From Pelosinus fermentans DSM 17108 (GTDB taxonomy: Bacteria; Bacillota; Negativicutes; DSM-13327): a stretch of DNA of 64,000 nucleotides. Location of the stretch: the NCBI RefSeq assembly GCF_000271485.2, contig NZ_AKVN02000001.1, forward strand, positions 252,001 through 316,000, read 5' to 3'. Shown here piece after piece: positions 40,795-48,650 of the stretch. The notes beneath the pieces were generated by a model. The model was not told where the DNA came from. It was given only the letters and a program-made list of their open reading frames with translations, and did no database searches. Numbering within the stretch: position 1 is the first letter of the stretch; every line of letters starts with the position of its first letter. The position numbers and the translations under genes are program-made.

Positions 40795-41157
40795 ATGACG
40801 AACTATACGATAGTGGTAAATGGAAGATCCTATGATGTTACTGTACAGAAAAAAAAGACGTCTGCTGACGAACTCGTGAGTACTGGTAAAACGGCTGCTC
40901 CTATCCCAGCAGCCCAGCCAGCTTTGCCAGCTGGTGATGAAGGCGAAAAGATTACAGCGCCAATGCCAGGTAAGATCATTGAAATACATGTACGTCTGGG
41001 AGAACGTGTTAAGAAAGGGCAAGCCTTATTAATTATGGAAGCAATGAAAATGCATAATCCAATTCTTGCAGCGAATGATGGTACGATTAGTAAGTTATTT
41101 GTCAAAGTGAATGATTCAGTGCAAAGTGGCCAGCCCTTACTATCCATTGGAACGTAA
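40795..41157 (+). CDS. Biotin carboxyl carrier subunit of the decarboxylase
   Basis: A 120-residue protein: N-terminal YTIVVNGRSYDV strand pair, an Ala/Pro-rich linker, and a biotinyl domain with EAMKM (biotinylated K85, the usual 35 residues from the C-terminus) after ITAPMPGKI. It shuttles CO2 from the carboxyltransferase to the beta subunit. TTGGAGGCGG precedes the start. A strong terminator follows, so the cluster really ends here without an alpha subunit. Confidence 0.93.
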   Translation: MTNYTIVVNGRSYDVTVQKKKTSADELVSTGKTAAPIPAAQPALPAGDEGEKITAPMPGKIIEIHVRLGERVKKGQALLIMEAMKMHNPILAANDGTISKLFVKVNDSVQSGQPLLSIGT

Positions 41158-41161
41158 TAGC

Positions 41162-41200
41162 AAAAACCGCTCCGAGGCATTAGCTAAAGAGCGGTTTTTT
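41162..41200 (+). terminator. Terminator of the decarboxylase cluster
   Basis: AAAAACCGCTC/GAGCGGTTTTT arms with a 16-nt loop and a following T-run, directly after the stop codon. Confidence 0.9.
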
Positions 41201-41238
41201 TATAAAGTTTTGTAAGTGCAAAAACATAAAAAAATTAT

Positions 41239-41375
41239 GAACCACAAAGGCACAATGTCGCTGCTGCGGCACACAAAGGAGAGCACAAAAAATATAAATA
41301 TCCCCCTTTGTGTCCTTTGTGCCTTTGTGGTTCAATTCGTTTATATGTTTAAAAGACTCGAAGCGTTTTTCTTAA
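41239..41375 (+). repeat. Interspersed mosaic repeat, copy 8 (full-length)
   Basis: Complete head (left arm GAACCACAAAGGCACAA, side hairpin CGCTGCTGCGGC, right arm CCTTTGTGCCTTTGTGGTTC) and tail TTTAAAAGACTCGAAGCG then TTTTTCTTA. It lies between two convergent genes. Confidence 0.9.
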
Positions 41376-41397
41376 TCTTTGGTACCCGTTTATCCTG

Positions 41398-41817
41398 TTA
41401 GGACAATCGATTATTGATACGCTGGTCTGCTTTTTCAAAAAGACGCTTGCGATTGACGACAGCCCGCTGGTGCCGCCCACGGCCAACTTCGCCATAATCA
41501 TCAGAGGCTACGATATCAAATATCAGATTTTCGCCGTTAATTTCAACGAGGGTAGATTTTACCCGCAGAGTCATACCCATGCAGGTGGGGGCATCGTGAG
41601 TAAACTCAAATGAGGTTCCTACCGTTGTAAAGCCTTCTGGGAGACGATTTTCTACTGTTGCAATTGATGCATCAATCATTAAAGAAACAAATGCAGGAGT
41701 GGCAATCAAGGTCCCTAGTGAGCCTCTGCCATAACGTGTGGCAGTATCAGACTCATCCACTAATTTCTGAACCGTATTATTCATACCCGGCAGTAAGGTA
41801 CTTCTCAAGTCAAACAT
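41398..41817 (-). CDS. FlK-like hotdog-fold acyl-CoA thioesterase
   Basis: The 139-residue protein follows the fluoroacetyl-CoA thioesterase (FlK) family: ATPAFVSLMIDASIATVEN at residues ~38-57, then TVGTSFEFTHDAPTCMGM with the catalytic-type His in THDAPT. FlK's helix Glu is Asp in this copy (LMID). It would hydrolyse a short acyl-CoA; the physiological substrate is unknown, and many members act in thioester housekeeping. GGGAGG lies 8 bp before the ATG. Single gene, convergent with the decarboxylase cluster. Confidence 0.85.
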   Translation of the reverse strand: MFDLRSTLLPGMNNTVQKLVDESDTATRYGRGSLGTLIATPAFVSLMIDASIATVENRLPEGFTTVGTSFEFTHDAPTCMGMTLRVKSTLVEINGENLIFDIVASDDYGEVGRGRHQRAVVNRKRLFEKADQRINNRLS

Positions 41818-42009
41818 ATGGATAGCCTCCCTTTTATATATGATAGAGAAAGAACTATAAATCTATTATATAGCAAAACACATTAATATTCCAATATATG
41901 TAAGATGTATACATCAAGAAGTAAAAACAAAAAATTCCAATAGAGTATACACTAGCTTAATAATAAGAGGAAATATAGAGAATTATGGAAGGAATGCAGG
42001 GATTAACGT

Positions 42010-42084
42010 GGAATAGAAACAGCTGTTGATATTAAGCTTTCTCATGATGAAATTAAAAAACTGGACCAAGCAAGTGACTATTAG
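42010..42084 (+). pseudogene. C-terminal remnant of a lactate/malate dehydrogenase
   Basis: Within a 431-bp stretch without any intact gene, 24 codons (GIETAVDIKLSHDEIKKLDQ, then ASDY and a stop) match the C-terminal end of the LDH/MDH family; compare GIERRIEVALSDEEIKKL in the intact enzyme encoded at 3688-4653. The frame has a stop just upstream and no start. Its original terminator is still present at 42124-42156. The rest of the gap (41818-42009) shows nothing recognisable. Confidence 0.7.
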
Positions 42085-42123
42085 GAAAAGAATGATATAA
42101 TAACAGCATGATCACAAAAGAAG

Positions 42124-42156
42124 CTACTTATATTTAAAAAACATAAGTAGTTTTTT
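42124..42156 (+). terminator. Terminator of the lost dehydrogenase gene
   Basis: CTACTTAT/ATAAGTAG arms followed by TTTTTTGCTGC, 40 bp after the remnant's stop. Confidence 0.75.
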
Positions 42157-42248
42157 GCTGCTATATAAAAATACGTCCAAGAATATAGGCCATTTTGCTA
42201 TTATTTGAAATAATAATATAAATAAAAAGGATAAGGTGAGGGGATGAA

Positions 42249-42548
42249 GTGGAAATTGTAATCATCAGCTTACTGGCAGGTTGTTTATTGGGGGCTAGTA
42301 ATATCATTTCTGAAAAATGGATTGGGCATTTGGATCAAATCGTAATGGCAATTGTTTTTGTTTTATTAATTGCTGTTGGTATTGGAATTGGCAGCAATCG
42401 AGAGCTCATTGGAAACTTAACGCTGTTAGGCTACAAAGCAATGGTGATCGCAGGTTTAAGTACGATTGGCAGTGTGCTGGCATTATGGTTTGCCGTTCTA
42501 AAAGTAGATTTTTTTCAACATCACAAGAAAGAGGAAGGGCAAGTATGA
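42249..42548 (+). CDS. lysO: LysO-like lysine exporter, N-terminal half protein
   Basis: A 99-residue membrane protein with three helices that corresponds to the N-terminal third of the E. coli lysine exporter LysO (YbjE, DUF340). Motif: VGIGIGSNRELI. In this genome the exporter is encoded by two overlapping genes. The GTG start at 42249 follows AAGGTGAGGGG. The downstream gene begins inside its stop codon (ATGA), ensuring equal synthesis. Expected substrates are lysine and toxic analogues. Confidence 0.82.
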   Translation: MEIVIISLLAGCLLGASNIISEKWIGHLDQIVMAIVFVLLIAVGIGIGSNRELIGNLTLLGYKAMVIAGLSTIGSVLALWFAVLKVDFFQHHKKEEGQV

Positions 42549-43150
42549 AAATGATTAGCTGTATTGTGGCAGCAGTTTTGGCAGGCATTGCTCTTGGATG
42601 GATGCTGCCTTCTTTGATGAACCCCGAGGTGTTGGATCAGGTAATCACCTATGTATTGGCGGTTATGCTATTTGGTGTAGGGATCAGCATAGGATATAAT
42701 CGCCGGGAGTTGGTAAAAATAAAAGCAGTTGGCTGGCGTATTGTAATAGTACCAGCAGCGATTGCGGGAGGAAGTCTTTTGGGAGCTTCGATTGCCAGCA
42801 TGTTTTTAAATATGTCCTTAAAAGAAGTGTTGGTTGTTGGGGCGGGATTTGGCTGGTATAGTTTATCCAGTGTGCTCATTACGCAGCTTTATAGTGCGGA
42901 GTTAGGGGCTATCGCATTTTTGGCCAATGTTTTTCGTGAATTAATGGCATTTGTCTTAATTCCCTTTTTGGCCATTCATATTGGTAAGATTGTAGCGATC
43001 GCTCCCGGCGGTGCGACAACCATGGATTCTACCTTGCCGATTATTGCCAAGATGACGGATACACCAACGGCAATGATTGCCTTTGTAAGCGGTTTAATAT
43101 TAACAACAATGGTTCCATTTCTGATTCCCTTATTATTGGCGATTTATTAA
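42545..43150 (+). CDS. lysO: LysO-like lysine exporter, C-terminal half protein
   Basis: The 201-residue membrane protein matches the remaining two thirds of LysO. It has a second VGISIGYNRRELVKI repeat of the first half, then GAGFGWYSLSSVLITQL, ANVFRELMAFVL and APGGATTMDSTLP, all DUF340 blocks. The start at 42545 overlaps the preceding stop by 4 bp; the longer frame from 42317 lies in the wrong frame over the first gene. The split form is common in Firmicutes. Terminator 64 bp downstream. Confidence 0.85.
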   Translation: MKMISCIVAAVLAGIALGWMLPSLMNPEVLDQVITYVLAVMLFGVGISIGYNRRELVKIKAVGWRIVIVPAAIAGGSLLGASIASMFLNMSLKEVLVVGAGFGWYSLSSVLITQLYSAELGAIAFLANVFRELMAFVLIPFLAIHIGKIVAIAPGGATTMDSTLPIIAKMTDTPTAMIAFVSGLILTTMVPFLIPLLLAIY

Positions 43151-43213
43151 AGTAAGTGTGTCTTTTTAAATAAAAAAGCTGGGGAAGCGCGGACCCAAAG
43201 ATACCTAAAAATT

Positions 43214-43247
43214 GCTCTAGAGTGAGATGACTCTGGGGCTTTTTTTG
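43214..43247 (+). terminator. Terminator of the lysO pair
   Basis: GCTCTAGAGT/ACTCTGGGGC arms (two G-T pairs), loop GAGATG, then seven T. Confidence 0.85.
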
Positions 43248-43383
43248 TCTATTCATTAAATGAAAAAAGTCATGCAATAAATTGGCTGTTATTTCGTCAT
43301 GTATAATAGTGGTACAATAGGAAAGAGGAGTAATGTTGTACGAATCATAGAATTCTGGCTAGGTTGGGGGGAATTCAAATGCT

Positions 43384-43917
43384 ATGTATAAACAAGAGAA
43401 TGATGTAGTCGAGATCATTGTTAAAGAGCAGAAGAATTTCTTGCAATATGTTCGACGCAGAATAAAAAATATTTCAGATATGGATGCAGAAGACATTGTA
43501 GCCGATGTAGTATTTAATGTATATAACAAAGTGGATATCCAACACCATATAGAAAATATTCTCGCATATATGTATCGTTCCATTAAGAACAAGATGATTG
43601 ATTATCTTCGGCAGCCTTCTAAGCCAATTTCGCTGCATCAATCCGACGAAGCTTCGGGTAGAACTATATTAGAATGCATCGTAGATGCGAGTGCTGATAT
43701 TGATACAAAGATGCAGCAAGAAGAATTGCAGAACCAATTGTATGGAGCACTTATGAAACTTGAGCCTAAGCAGCGTGCAGTGTGGATTGCCACTGAAATA
43801 GAAGGCTATACATTTAAAGAGCTGGCGGCTAAATGGGAAGAGCCCATTGGGACATTGTTGTCCCGAAAAAGCAGAGCAACCAAAATACTGCGAAAGTTAC
43901 TCAAAGATAACGTATAA
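43384..43917 (+). CDS. ECF-type RNA polymerase sigma factor
   Basis: The 177-residue sigma-70-family protein consists of region 2 (~15-85: MDAEDIVADVVFNVYNKV, then AYMYRSIKNKMIDYLR) and region 4 (~115-170: LEPKQRAVWIATEIEGYTFK then ELAAKWEEPIGTLLSRKSRA). It lacks regions 1 and 3, as ECF factors do. No anti-sigma factor with a zinc motif is adjacent; the small membrane protein encoded next is the candidate partner. GGGGGG lies about 13 bp before the ATG, a long spacing. Confidence 0.9.
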   Translation: MYKQENDVVEIIVKEQKNFLQYVRRRIKNISDMDAEDIVADVVFNVYNKVDIQHHIENILAYMYRSIKNKMIDYLRQPSKPISLHQSDEASGRTILECIVDASADIDTKMQQEELQNQLYGALMKLEPKQRAVWIATEIEGYTFKELAAKWEEPIGTLLSRKSRATKILRKLLKDNV

Positions 43918-43929
43918 GGAGGAATCAAT

Positions 43930-44313
43930 ATGCAGGCGGATAATAATCCATGTATAGCAGGGGGGAAGCTGCTCGTAATTCATGTTTTCGCAGGTATCAT
44001 CATGGCTTTTGCTTTTGGTCTTATTTTTGGCTATTTTGTCATGCTGCTATGGAATTTTCTAATGCCGGATATCTTCGGCTTAAAAGAAATTACCTTTTGG
44101 CAGGGCAGTGGTCTGGTAATCCTGTGCCGACTGCTTTTTGGCACCTGCGGCTATGGGAAACATGGAGACCATGCTAAAAAATATTATAAAATGCAAAAAA
44201 GAGAACATCATCAGCTGTGGTGGGAAAATGAAGGAAAGGAGGCTTTTGAAAAATACATAGAAAAAGAAAATACAGATGCAAACTGTGATGCAGCAAGAAT
44301 CAAGAAAGAATGA
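43930..44313 (+). CDS. Small two-helix membrane protein linked to the ECF sigma factor
   Basis: A 127-residue protein with two membrane segments (VFAGIIMAFAFGLIFGYFVM and TFWQGSGLVILCRLLFG) joined by WNFLMPDIFGLKEI. A charged, His-rich tail follows (GYGKHGDHAKKYYK, REHHQLWWENEG). Proteins with this LWNxLMPxIFGL...FWQ pattern are often seen beside ECF sigma genes, and the partner could sense metal or envelope state through the His-rich tail. The role is not established. It starts 12 bp after the sigma gene with AAGGAGG. Confidence 0.7.
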   Translation: MQADNNPCIAGGKLLVIHVFAGIIMAFAFGLIFGYFVMLLWNFLMPDIFGLKEITFWQGSGLVILCRLLFGTCGYGKHGDHAKKYYKMQKREHHQLWWENEGKEAFEKYIEKENTDANCDAARIKKE

Positions 44314-44322
44314 GGCGTTAAC

Positions 44323-44703
44323 ATGTCATATGGGATATTATTCATAAACGGTGCCTTTGTATTATATACAGTTGGAGTTTGGAGTGAGAAGATACAAGGC
44401 AGATTAAAACGAGGACATTTAATCCTTTTCTGGTTAGGAATTGTATGTGATGTTCTAGGAACATCAGCCATGGGAGAAATCGCTAAAGGACATGTTGCTA
44501 GTATCATACCCATAACCAGCGGTTTTCACAGTTTAACCGGTATTATAGCTCTGCTGTTAATGCTATTGCATACATGCTGGGCAACGGTCATTATCGCAAC
44601 TCATAAAGAAAGCTGGATTCAAAAGTTTCATCGATATAGCTTAATCGTCTGGTTGATTTGGCTGCTGCCTTTTATTAGTGGAGCAATGGTCCATTTTCTA
44701 TAA
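44323..44703 (+). CDS. HsmA-family four-helix membrane protein
   Basis: The 126-residue integral membrane protein has four helices with conserved His residues near their ends (FHSLTGIIALLLMLLHTCWA, KFHRYSLIVWLIWLLPF). This is the HsmA/TIGR03987 family. Histidines in paired helices suggest heme or metal binding, but no function is established. It starts 9 bp after the previous stop with a modest AGGCG site, so it belongs to the sigma-factor operon. Confidence 0.75.
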   Translation: MSYGILFINGAFVLYTVGVWSEKIQGRLKRGHLILFWLGIVCDVLGTSAMGEIAKGHVASIIPITSGFHSLTGIIALLLMLLHTCWATVIIATHKESWIQKFHRYSLIVWLIWLLPFISGAMVHFL

Positions 44704-44753
44704 ATAAGCCAGCAGCCAAGATGGTATAGCAAAAAGGCTTTGGATTCATACTT

Positions 44754-44945
44754 TTGAACCATCCCATTGGAGAAAGATTGCAGGGCATATTACAAGAAAA
44801 ATTTCCTGAAATTCTGGCAGGGGATGATATTAAATGGAACTTCACCAAATTCCTTATTGACCGCCAGGGCAATGTTGCAGGACGTTATGAACCGACAAAG
44901 GCGCCTTTGAGTATGGAAAAGGATATTGAGAGGTTATTAAAGTAG
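44754..44945 (+). pseudogene. Glutathione peroxidase, C-terminal fragment
   Basis: The 63-codon frame contains only the last third of a thioredoxin-fold glutathione peroxidase: [20 protein letters not shown] then [19 protein letters not shown]. The N-terminal part with the catalytic Cys (usual motif NVASxCGxT) and Gln is absent; only 50 bp separate it from the HsmA gene. No ribosome site precedes the ATG. A repeat copy begins 26 bp after the stop. The gene is a non-functional remnant. Confidence 0.85.
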
Positions 44946-44971
44946 CGCAGAAGTCCATAGAACGAGTGATT

Positions 44972-45086
44972 GAACCGTAGAGCACAGAGAATTTTAGCCC
45001 GACCTATCTTTTCTCAGCGCTCTCTGTGCCTCTGTGGTTCAATTGCTTTATCGGTTTTCTTCGTAGTCTTCGCATTTTCGCGGTTC
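44972..45086 (+). repeat. Interspersed mosaic repeat, copy 9 (composite)
   Basis: Left arm GAACCGTAGAGCACAGAG and right arm CTCTCTGTGCCTCTGTGGTTC, then a second right arm of the TTCG type (CTTCGTAGTCTTCGCA then TTTTCGCGGTTC). It looks like two different copies joined. The remaining 130 bp up to the DUF362 gene shows nothing else. Confidence 0.8.
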
Positions 45087-45219
45087 AAAATATTGTATTT
45101 TGCCTTCGTAATGATTGCTCTTGCAGGAAAATGTCTTTGAATGGTAAATAAAACATAAATAGCGGTTGTGGATTACTTTTCCAAGTGTCTATGATCATGA
45201 GAACAAGGAGGAAGATAGT

Positions 45220-46344
45220 ATGGAAAAATCAAAGGTTTATTTTACAAATATGCGGGCAACTAGCAAGATGAATTTGCTGCAAAAGCTAGAGCGGTTAGTA
45301 AAGAAAGCTGGAATTGAGCAAATTGATTTTAAAGGGAAATTTAGTGCTATCAAAATACATTTTGGTGAACCTGGTAATCTTGCATATCTTAGACCGAATT
45401 ACTCTAAAGTGATTGCAGATGTAATCAAAAGTTTAGGCGGCAGGGTATTTCTTACGGACTGTAATACCTTATACGTCGGAAGACGTAAAGATGCTCTTGA
45501 GCACTTGGATGCAGCATATGAAAATGGCTATAATCCCTTCACTACAGGCTGTCAAATCATTATAGGTGACGGTTTAAAAGGTACAGATGAGTCATATGTA
45601 CCTGTGCCTGTTGGAGAATATGTGAAAGAAGCGAAAATTGGCCGTGCTGTAATGGATGCGGATATTATTATCAGCCTAAGTCACTTTAAGGGTCACGAGC
45701 TGACAGGGTTCGGCGGTGCGTTAAAGAATATCGGCATGGGCTGTGGTTCAAGGGCTGGCAAAATGGAAATGCACAGTGACGGTAAGCCAAACGTTCGTAC
45801 AAAAAGTTGTGTAGGATGCGGCGCCTGTGTGAAGATTTGCGCTCATAGCGCCATAAGCCTTATCGACAAGAAGGCTCAAATTGACCATGCAAAATGTGTT
45901 GGCTGTGGAAGGTGTATCGGGGTTTGCCATTTTGATGCGATTGGCGCTGCCTGGGACGAATCCAATGACGTCCTTAATAAAAAAATGGCCGAATACACTT
46001 GGGCGGTTTTAAATGGCAGACCGCATTTTCATATCAGCTTAGTAATTGATGTATCACCAAATTGTGACTGCCATTCTGAAAATGATGTAGCCATCATTCC
46101 TGATATTGGTATGTTTGCATCCTTTGATCCCGTGGCCCTTGATATGGCCTGTGCTGATAAAGCAAATGCGGCGCCTGCCATCGCGGACAGCTATCTGGCA
46201 GAGCAGCTAAAGAATAAAAATGGCTCGTCGAATGACCATGATCATTTCCAAACGGCTCATCCTGAAACCAATTGGATGTCCTGTGTTGATCATGCCGAAA
46301 AAATAGGTATTGGTACCAAGCAGTATGAGCTTATAGAAGTTTAA
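45220..46344 (+). CDS. DUF362 protein with two [4Fe-4S] ferredoxin motifs
   Basis: A 374-residue protein: DUF362 core (IKIHFGEPGNLAYLRP near 45; ISLSHFKGHELTGFGGALKN near 145) interrupted by a ferredoxin domain with C197-x2-C-x2-C-x3-C207 and C226-x2-C-x2-C-x3-C236. Such proteins are common in anaerobes and are assumed to act in electron transfer; no reaction is proven for this type. The start at 45220 follows AAGGAGG by 8 bp; the frame extends to 45166 without a site. Monocistronic, followed by a terminator. Confidence 0.88.
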   Translation: MEKSKVYFTNMRATSKMNLLQKLERLVKKAGIEQIDFKGKFSAIKIHFGEPGNLAYLRPNYSKVIADVIKSLGGRVFLTDCNTLYVGRRKDALEHLDAAYENGYNPFTTGCQIIIGDGLKGTDESYVPVPVGEYVKEAKIGRAVMDADIIISLSHFKGHELTGFGGALKNIGMGCGSRAGKMEMHSDGKPNVRTKSCVGCGACVKICAHSAISLIDKKAQIDHAKCVGCGRCIGVCHFDAIGAAWDESNDVLNKKMAEYTWAVLNGRPHFHISLVIDVSPNCDCHSENDVAIIPDIGMFASFDPVALDMACADKANAAPAIADSYLAEQLKNKNGSSNDHDHFQTAHPETNWMSCVDHAEKIGIGTKQYELIEV

Positions 46345-46369
46345 AGATCAATAATGATGATCCTAGAGG

Positions 46370-46402
46370 CGCCTGCTCATGAAATGGATGAGCAGGCGTT
46401 TT
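46370..46402 (+). terminator. Terminator of the DUF362 gene
   Basis: CGCCTGCTCAT/ATGAGCAGGCG stem, loop GAAATGG, then TTTTGG. Confidence 0.85.
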
Positions 46403-46412
46403 GGCATGACTT

Positions 46413-46450
46413 AAAAAACTCCCTAAACATAATGATTTAGGGAGTTTTTT
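46413..46450 (-). terminator. Terminator of the beta-barrel gene
   Basis: 15-bp perfect arms AAAAAACTCCCTAAA / TTTAGGGAGTTTTTT; T-runs on both sides allow it to work in either direction. Confidence 0.88.
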
Positions 46451-46462
46451 GCTATGTATGGA

Positions 46463-47080
46463 TTACAGTTTAAAATGAACACCGCCAACAAAACCTTTTG
46501 AAATGACGTCATTTTTGGTATTATCTTCAAATGTTAAATCTTTATATTTAGTATCATGATAACCAAGGTTAAAGTCAGTATCCTTGGCGATCCGGTAGCT
46601 TATGCCAATTTCATAGCCTCCTAGGTGATTGCCTGTGCTAAGTACTCCGTAGACTTTCGTTTTTGGTGCAATTGGAACATTCGCAGCAATACCCACGACG
46701 AGTCCATCTTTTTGAGATCCGCCAACTGCCTCCGTTTGTGAAATACCTCCAAATACAGAAACATTGGCAATAGTGTCAAATATGTTACTGATTACATTTA
46801 GCTGCTGGGCTTTAATCTCATTGCTTCCATTAAGAGGCGACTTTGTTTTGAAATTATTATAGGTATATTGTCCGGCAAAACCAAATCCAACCCCTGCTGT
46901 TACGCTGTATCCTACATTGTATTTTCCGTCAGCTTTTCCACTGTCATTTGTCAGGTCCGGAGCACCTAAATTCATGTCAATTGAGATTTCCCCCAAAGAA
47001 TAGTTTGGTACAGGGCTGGCCGAGCAAAGAGCGGAAGTGAAAATGAATAATAAAAAGACCACATAAATGATTTTTTTCAT
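46463..47080 (-). CDS. Putative outer-membrane beta-barrel protein (YfaZ-like)
   Basis: The 205-residue exported protein has a signal peptide (KKIIYVVFLLFIFTSALCSA, cleavage near SA-SP), then alternating amphipathic strands (NVGYSVTAGVGFGFAGQYTY, GYEIGISYRI, FNLGYHDTKY), and it ends with an aromatic-rich strand (FVGGVHFKL). The layout fits a small eight- to ten-strand barrel, as in YfaZ-like proteins common in Negativicutes. Function unknown. The start at 47080 follows GGGAGG by 9 bp; the longer frame starts with a TTG without a site. Divergent from the tolC-type operon. Confidence 0.72.
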   Translation of the reverse strand: MKKIIYVVFLLFIFTSALCSASPVPNYSLGEISIDMNLGAPDLTNDSGKADGKYNVGYSVTAGVGFGFAGQYTYNNFKTKSPLNGSNEIKAQQLNVISNIFDTIANVSVFGGISQTEAVGGSQKDGLVVGIAANVPIAPKTKVYGVLSTGNHLGGYEIGISYRIAKDTDFNLGYHDTKYKDLTFEDNTKNDVISKGFVGGVHFKL

Positions 47081-47328
47081 AGATAAAACCTCCCTATTGT
47101 TGTATAGAATGATCTTTTGCAAAAAAGAAATACAAAGCAATTTTATATGGATTATAACAAAAGATTATTTTATTTGTATTTGAAGACACGATATAAATCG
47201 TATCTAGCTGCTTTTTGTCGTTTTATAAAAAAAATAAGGATTGTGACAGAATCGACACATAAGTTACAACTAAATGTAATTTTAGGTTGGTATAATTTAC
47301 AGATCTAAGATTCATTAGGAGGTAACGT

Positions 47329-48618
47329 ATGAACATACAGCGATGTTTCACAGCATTAGTCCCCATCATCCTCATTCTGACTTTCAGTCAGGCTGCGTTT
47401 GCAAACCCCATAGAGCTGTCATTGGATGATAGCATAGCATTAGCTCTGCAGAATAATCATGATATAAAGTATGCACAGTCCTCGCGGGAAAAGTCGTATT
47501 GGGCTGTTAAAGAAGCTAAGAAGAATAAAGGCGTTTCTATTGACTATAGTCACATAAGTGAAAGGTACAAGACAGCACCCACAGTGTTAACACCGGCATA
47601 CACCTACACTACTGAGTTTGATAATACCTTATCCCTTAGTCTGCCGATTTACTCGGGCAATGAATTAGAGAGTAAAATTGATCAGGCTAAACTGAGTCTT
47701 AAAGTAGCCGAAATGGAGATTGACTTGGCGAAACAGCAGCTTAAATTAGAAGTAGTTACAGACTACTTTACGGTATTGGAATATCGCAACGAAGTACAAG
47801 TTAATCAAGAAACAGTGAATAACTATGTAGACCATTTGAACTTAGTAAAAACAAAATATGAGTTAGGTCTTGTTGCTAAAACAGACGTTCTGTCAAGTCA
47901 AGTTGATTTGGCAAAGGCTCAAGATAGCCTGATTCAAGCTCAAAATAATTATAATAATGCAGTAGCTGCACTCAATAATGCAATTGGGTTATCCCATGAT
48001 ACAGATTTGAAATTAAAAGACAGCTTTACATATGAGAAATATTCACAAACCCTTGAGGAATGTATTGAATATGCAAAAAAACATCGATTGGAGCTGGCGC
48101 AATATGAAGCAAACATTGCCAGCGCTCAATATGATGTTAAAATTGCCAAAAGCGGCTATCTGCCCACTGTTGATCTGGCAGCTACAGAGAATTGGAATGA
48201 TACGCATCTGCCTGGTGCTGAAAATAACAATTGGACGATAAAAATGACGGCATCCTTCAATGTATTTGATTCCGGATTAACCCATTCCAAAGTGCAGCAA
48301 GCACAGCATAATGTGGATATGGTGGAAGATAAGGCAAAGACAGAACGGGATTCTATTTTGCTAAGTGTTCGCCAGTATTATTTAAGCATGTATGAAGCAG
48401 AAAAGAGGATTGAGACAAATAAAGTATCCGTAGAGCAAGCCGAAGAAAGTCTTATGATCCAGAAAGTTCGTTATGATGTGGGAGTGGGTACCAATCTGGA
48501 CCTTCTTGATGCAGTCTTATCGTTAGATTCCGCCAAGAAAGATCATATTCAGGCTTTGTATGACTACAATACCAATAAAGCAAAGTTAGAGCAGGCTATG
48601 GGAATGCCAGTGAAATAA
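47329..48618 (+). CDS. TolC-family outer-membrane efflux protein
   Basis: The 429-residue exported protein has a signal peptide (cleavage after AFA) and the internal duplication typical of TolC: two long alpha-helical coiled-coil pairs (LSLDDSIALALQNNHDIKYA near the start; LEECIEYAKKHRLELAQYEA at about 240). The closing helix is VGVGTNLDLLDAVLSL. It forms the outer-membrane exit duct of the pump encoded by the next two genes. AGGAGG precedes the ATG. The presence of TolC shows an outer membrane. Confidence 0.93.
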   Translation: MNIQRCFTALVPIILILTFSQAAFANPIELSLDDSIALALQNNHDIKYAQSSREKSYWAVKEAKKNKGVSIDYSHISERYKTAPTVLTPAYTYTTEFDNTLSLSLPIYSGNELESKIDQAKLSLKVAEMEIDLAKQQLKLEVVTDYFTVLEYRNEVQVNQETVNNYVDHLNLVKTKYELGLVAKTDVLSSQVDLAKAQDSLIQAQNNYNNAVAALNNAIGLSHDTDLKLKDSFTYEKYSQTLEECIEYAKKHRLELAQYEANIASAQYDVKIAKSGYLPTVDLAATENWNDTHLPGAENNNWTIKMTASFNVFDSGLTHSKVQQAQHNVDMVEDKAKTERDSILLSVRQYYLSMYEAEKRIETNKVSVEQAEESLMIQKVRYDVGVGTNLDLLDAVLSLDSAKKDHIQALYDYNTNKAKLEQAMGMPVK

Positions 48619-48650
48619 ATCACCAATGTTGTTATTAGGAGGAATCGTAA

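Noticed and set aside
42317-43150. Single 277-codon LysO-like ORF
   Set aside because: Its first 76 codons overlap the N-terminal LysO gene in another frame and code for non-membrane sequence; the true start is the ATG at 42545.
47117-47308. 63-codon open frame between the barrel gene and the TolC-type gene
   Set aside because: No ribosome site, strongly Lys/Tyr-biased from A/T-rich DNA, and it covers the promoter area of the efflux operon.
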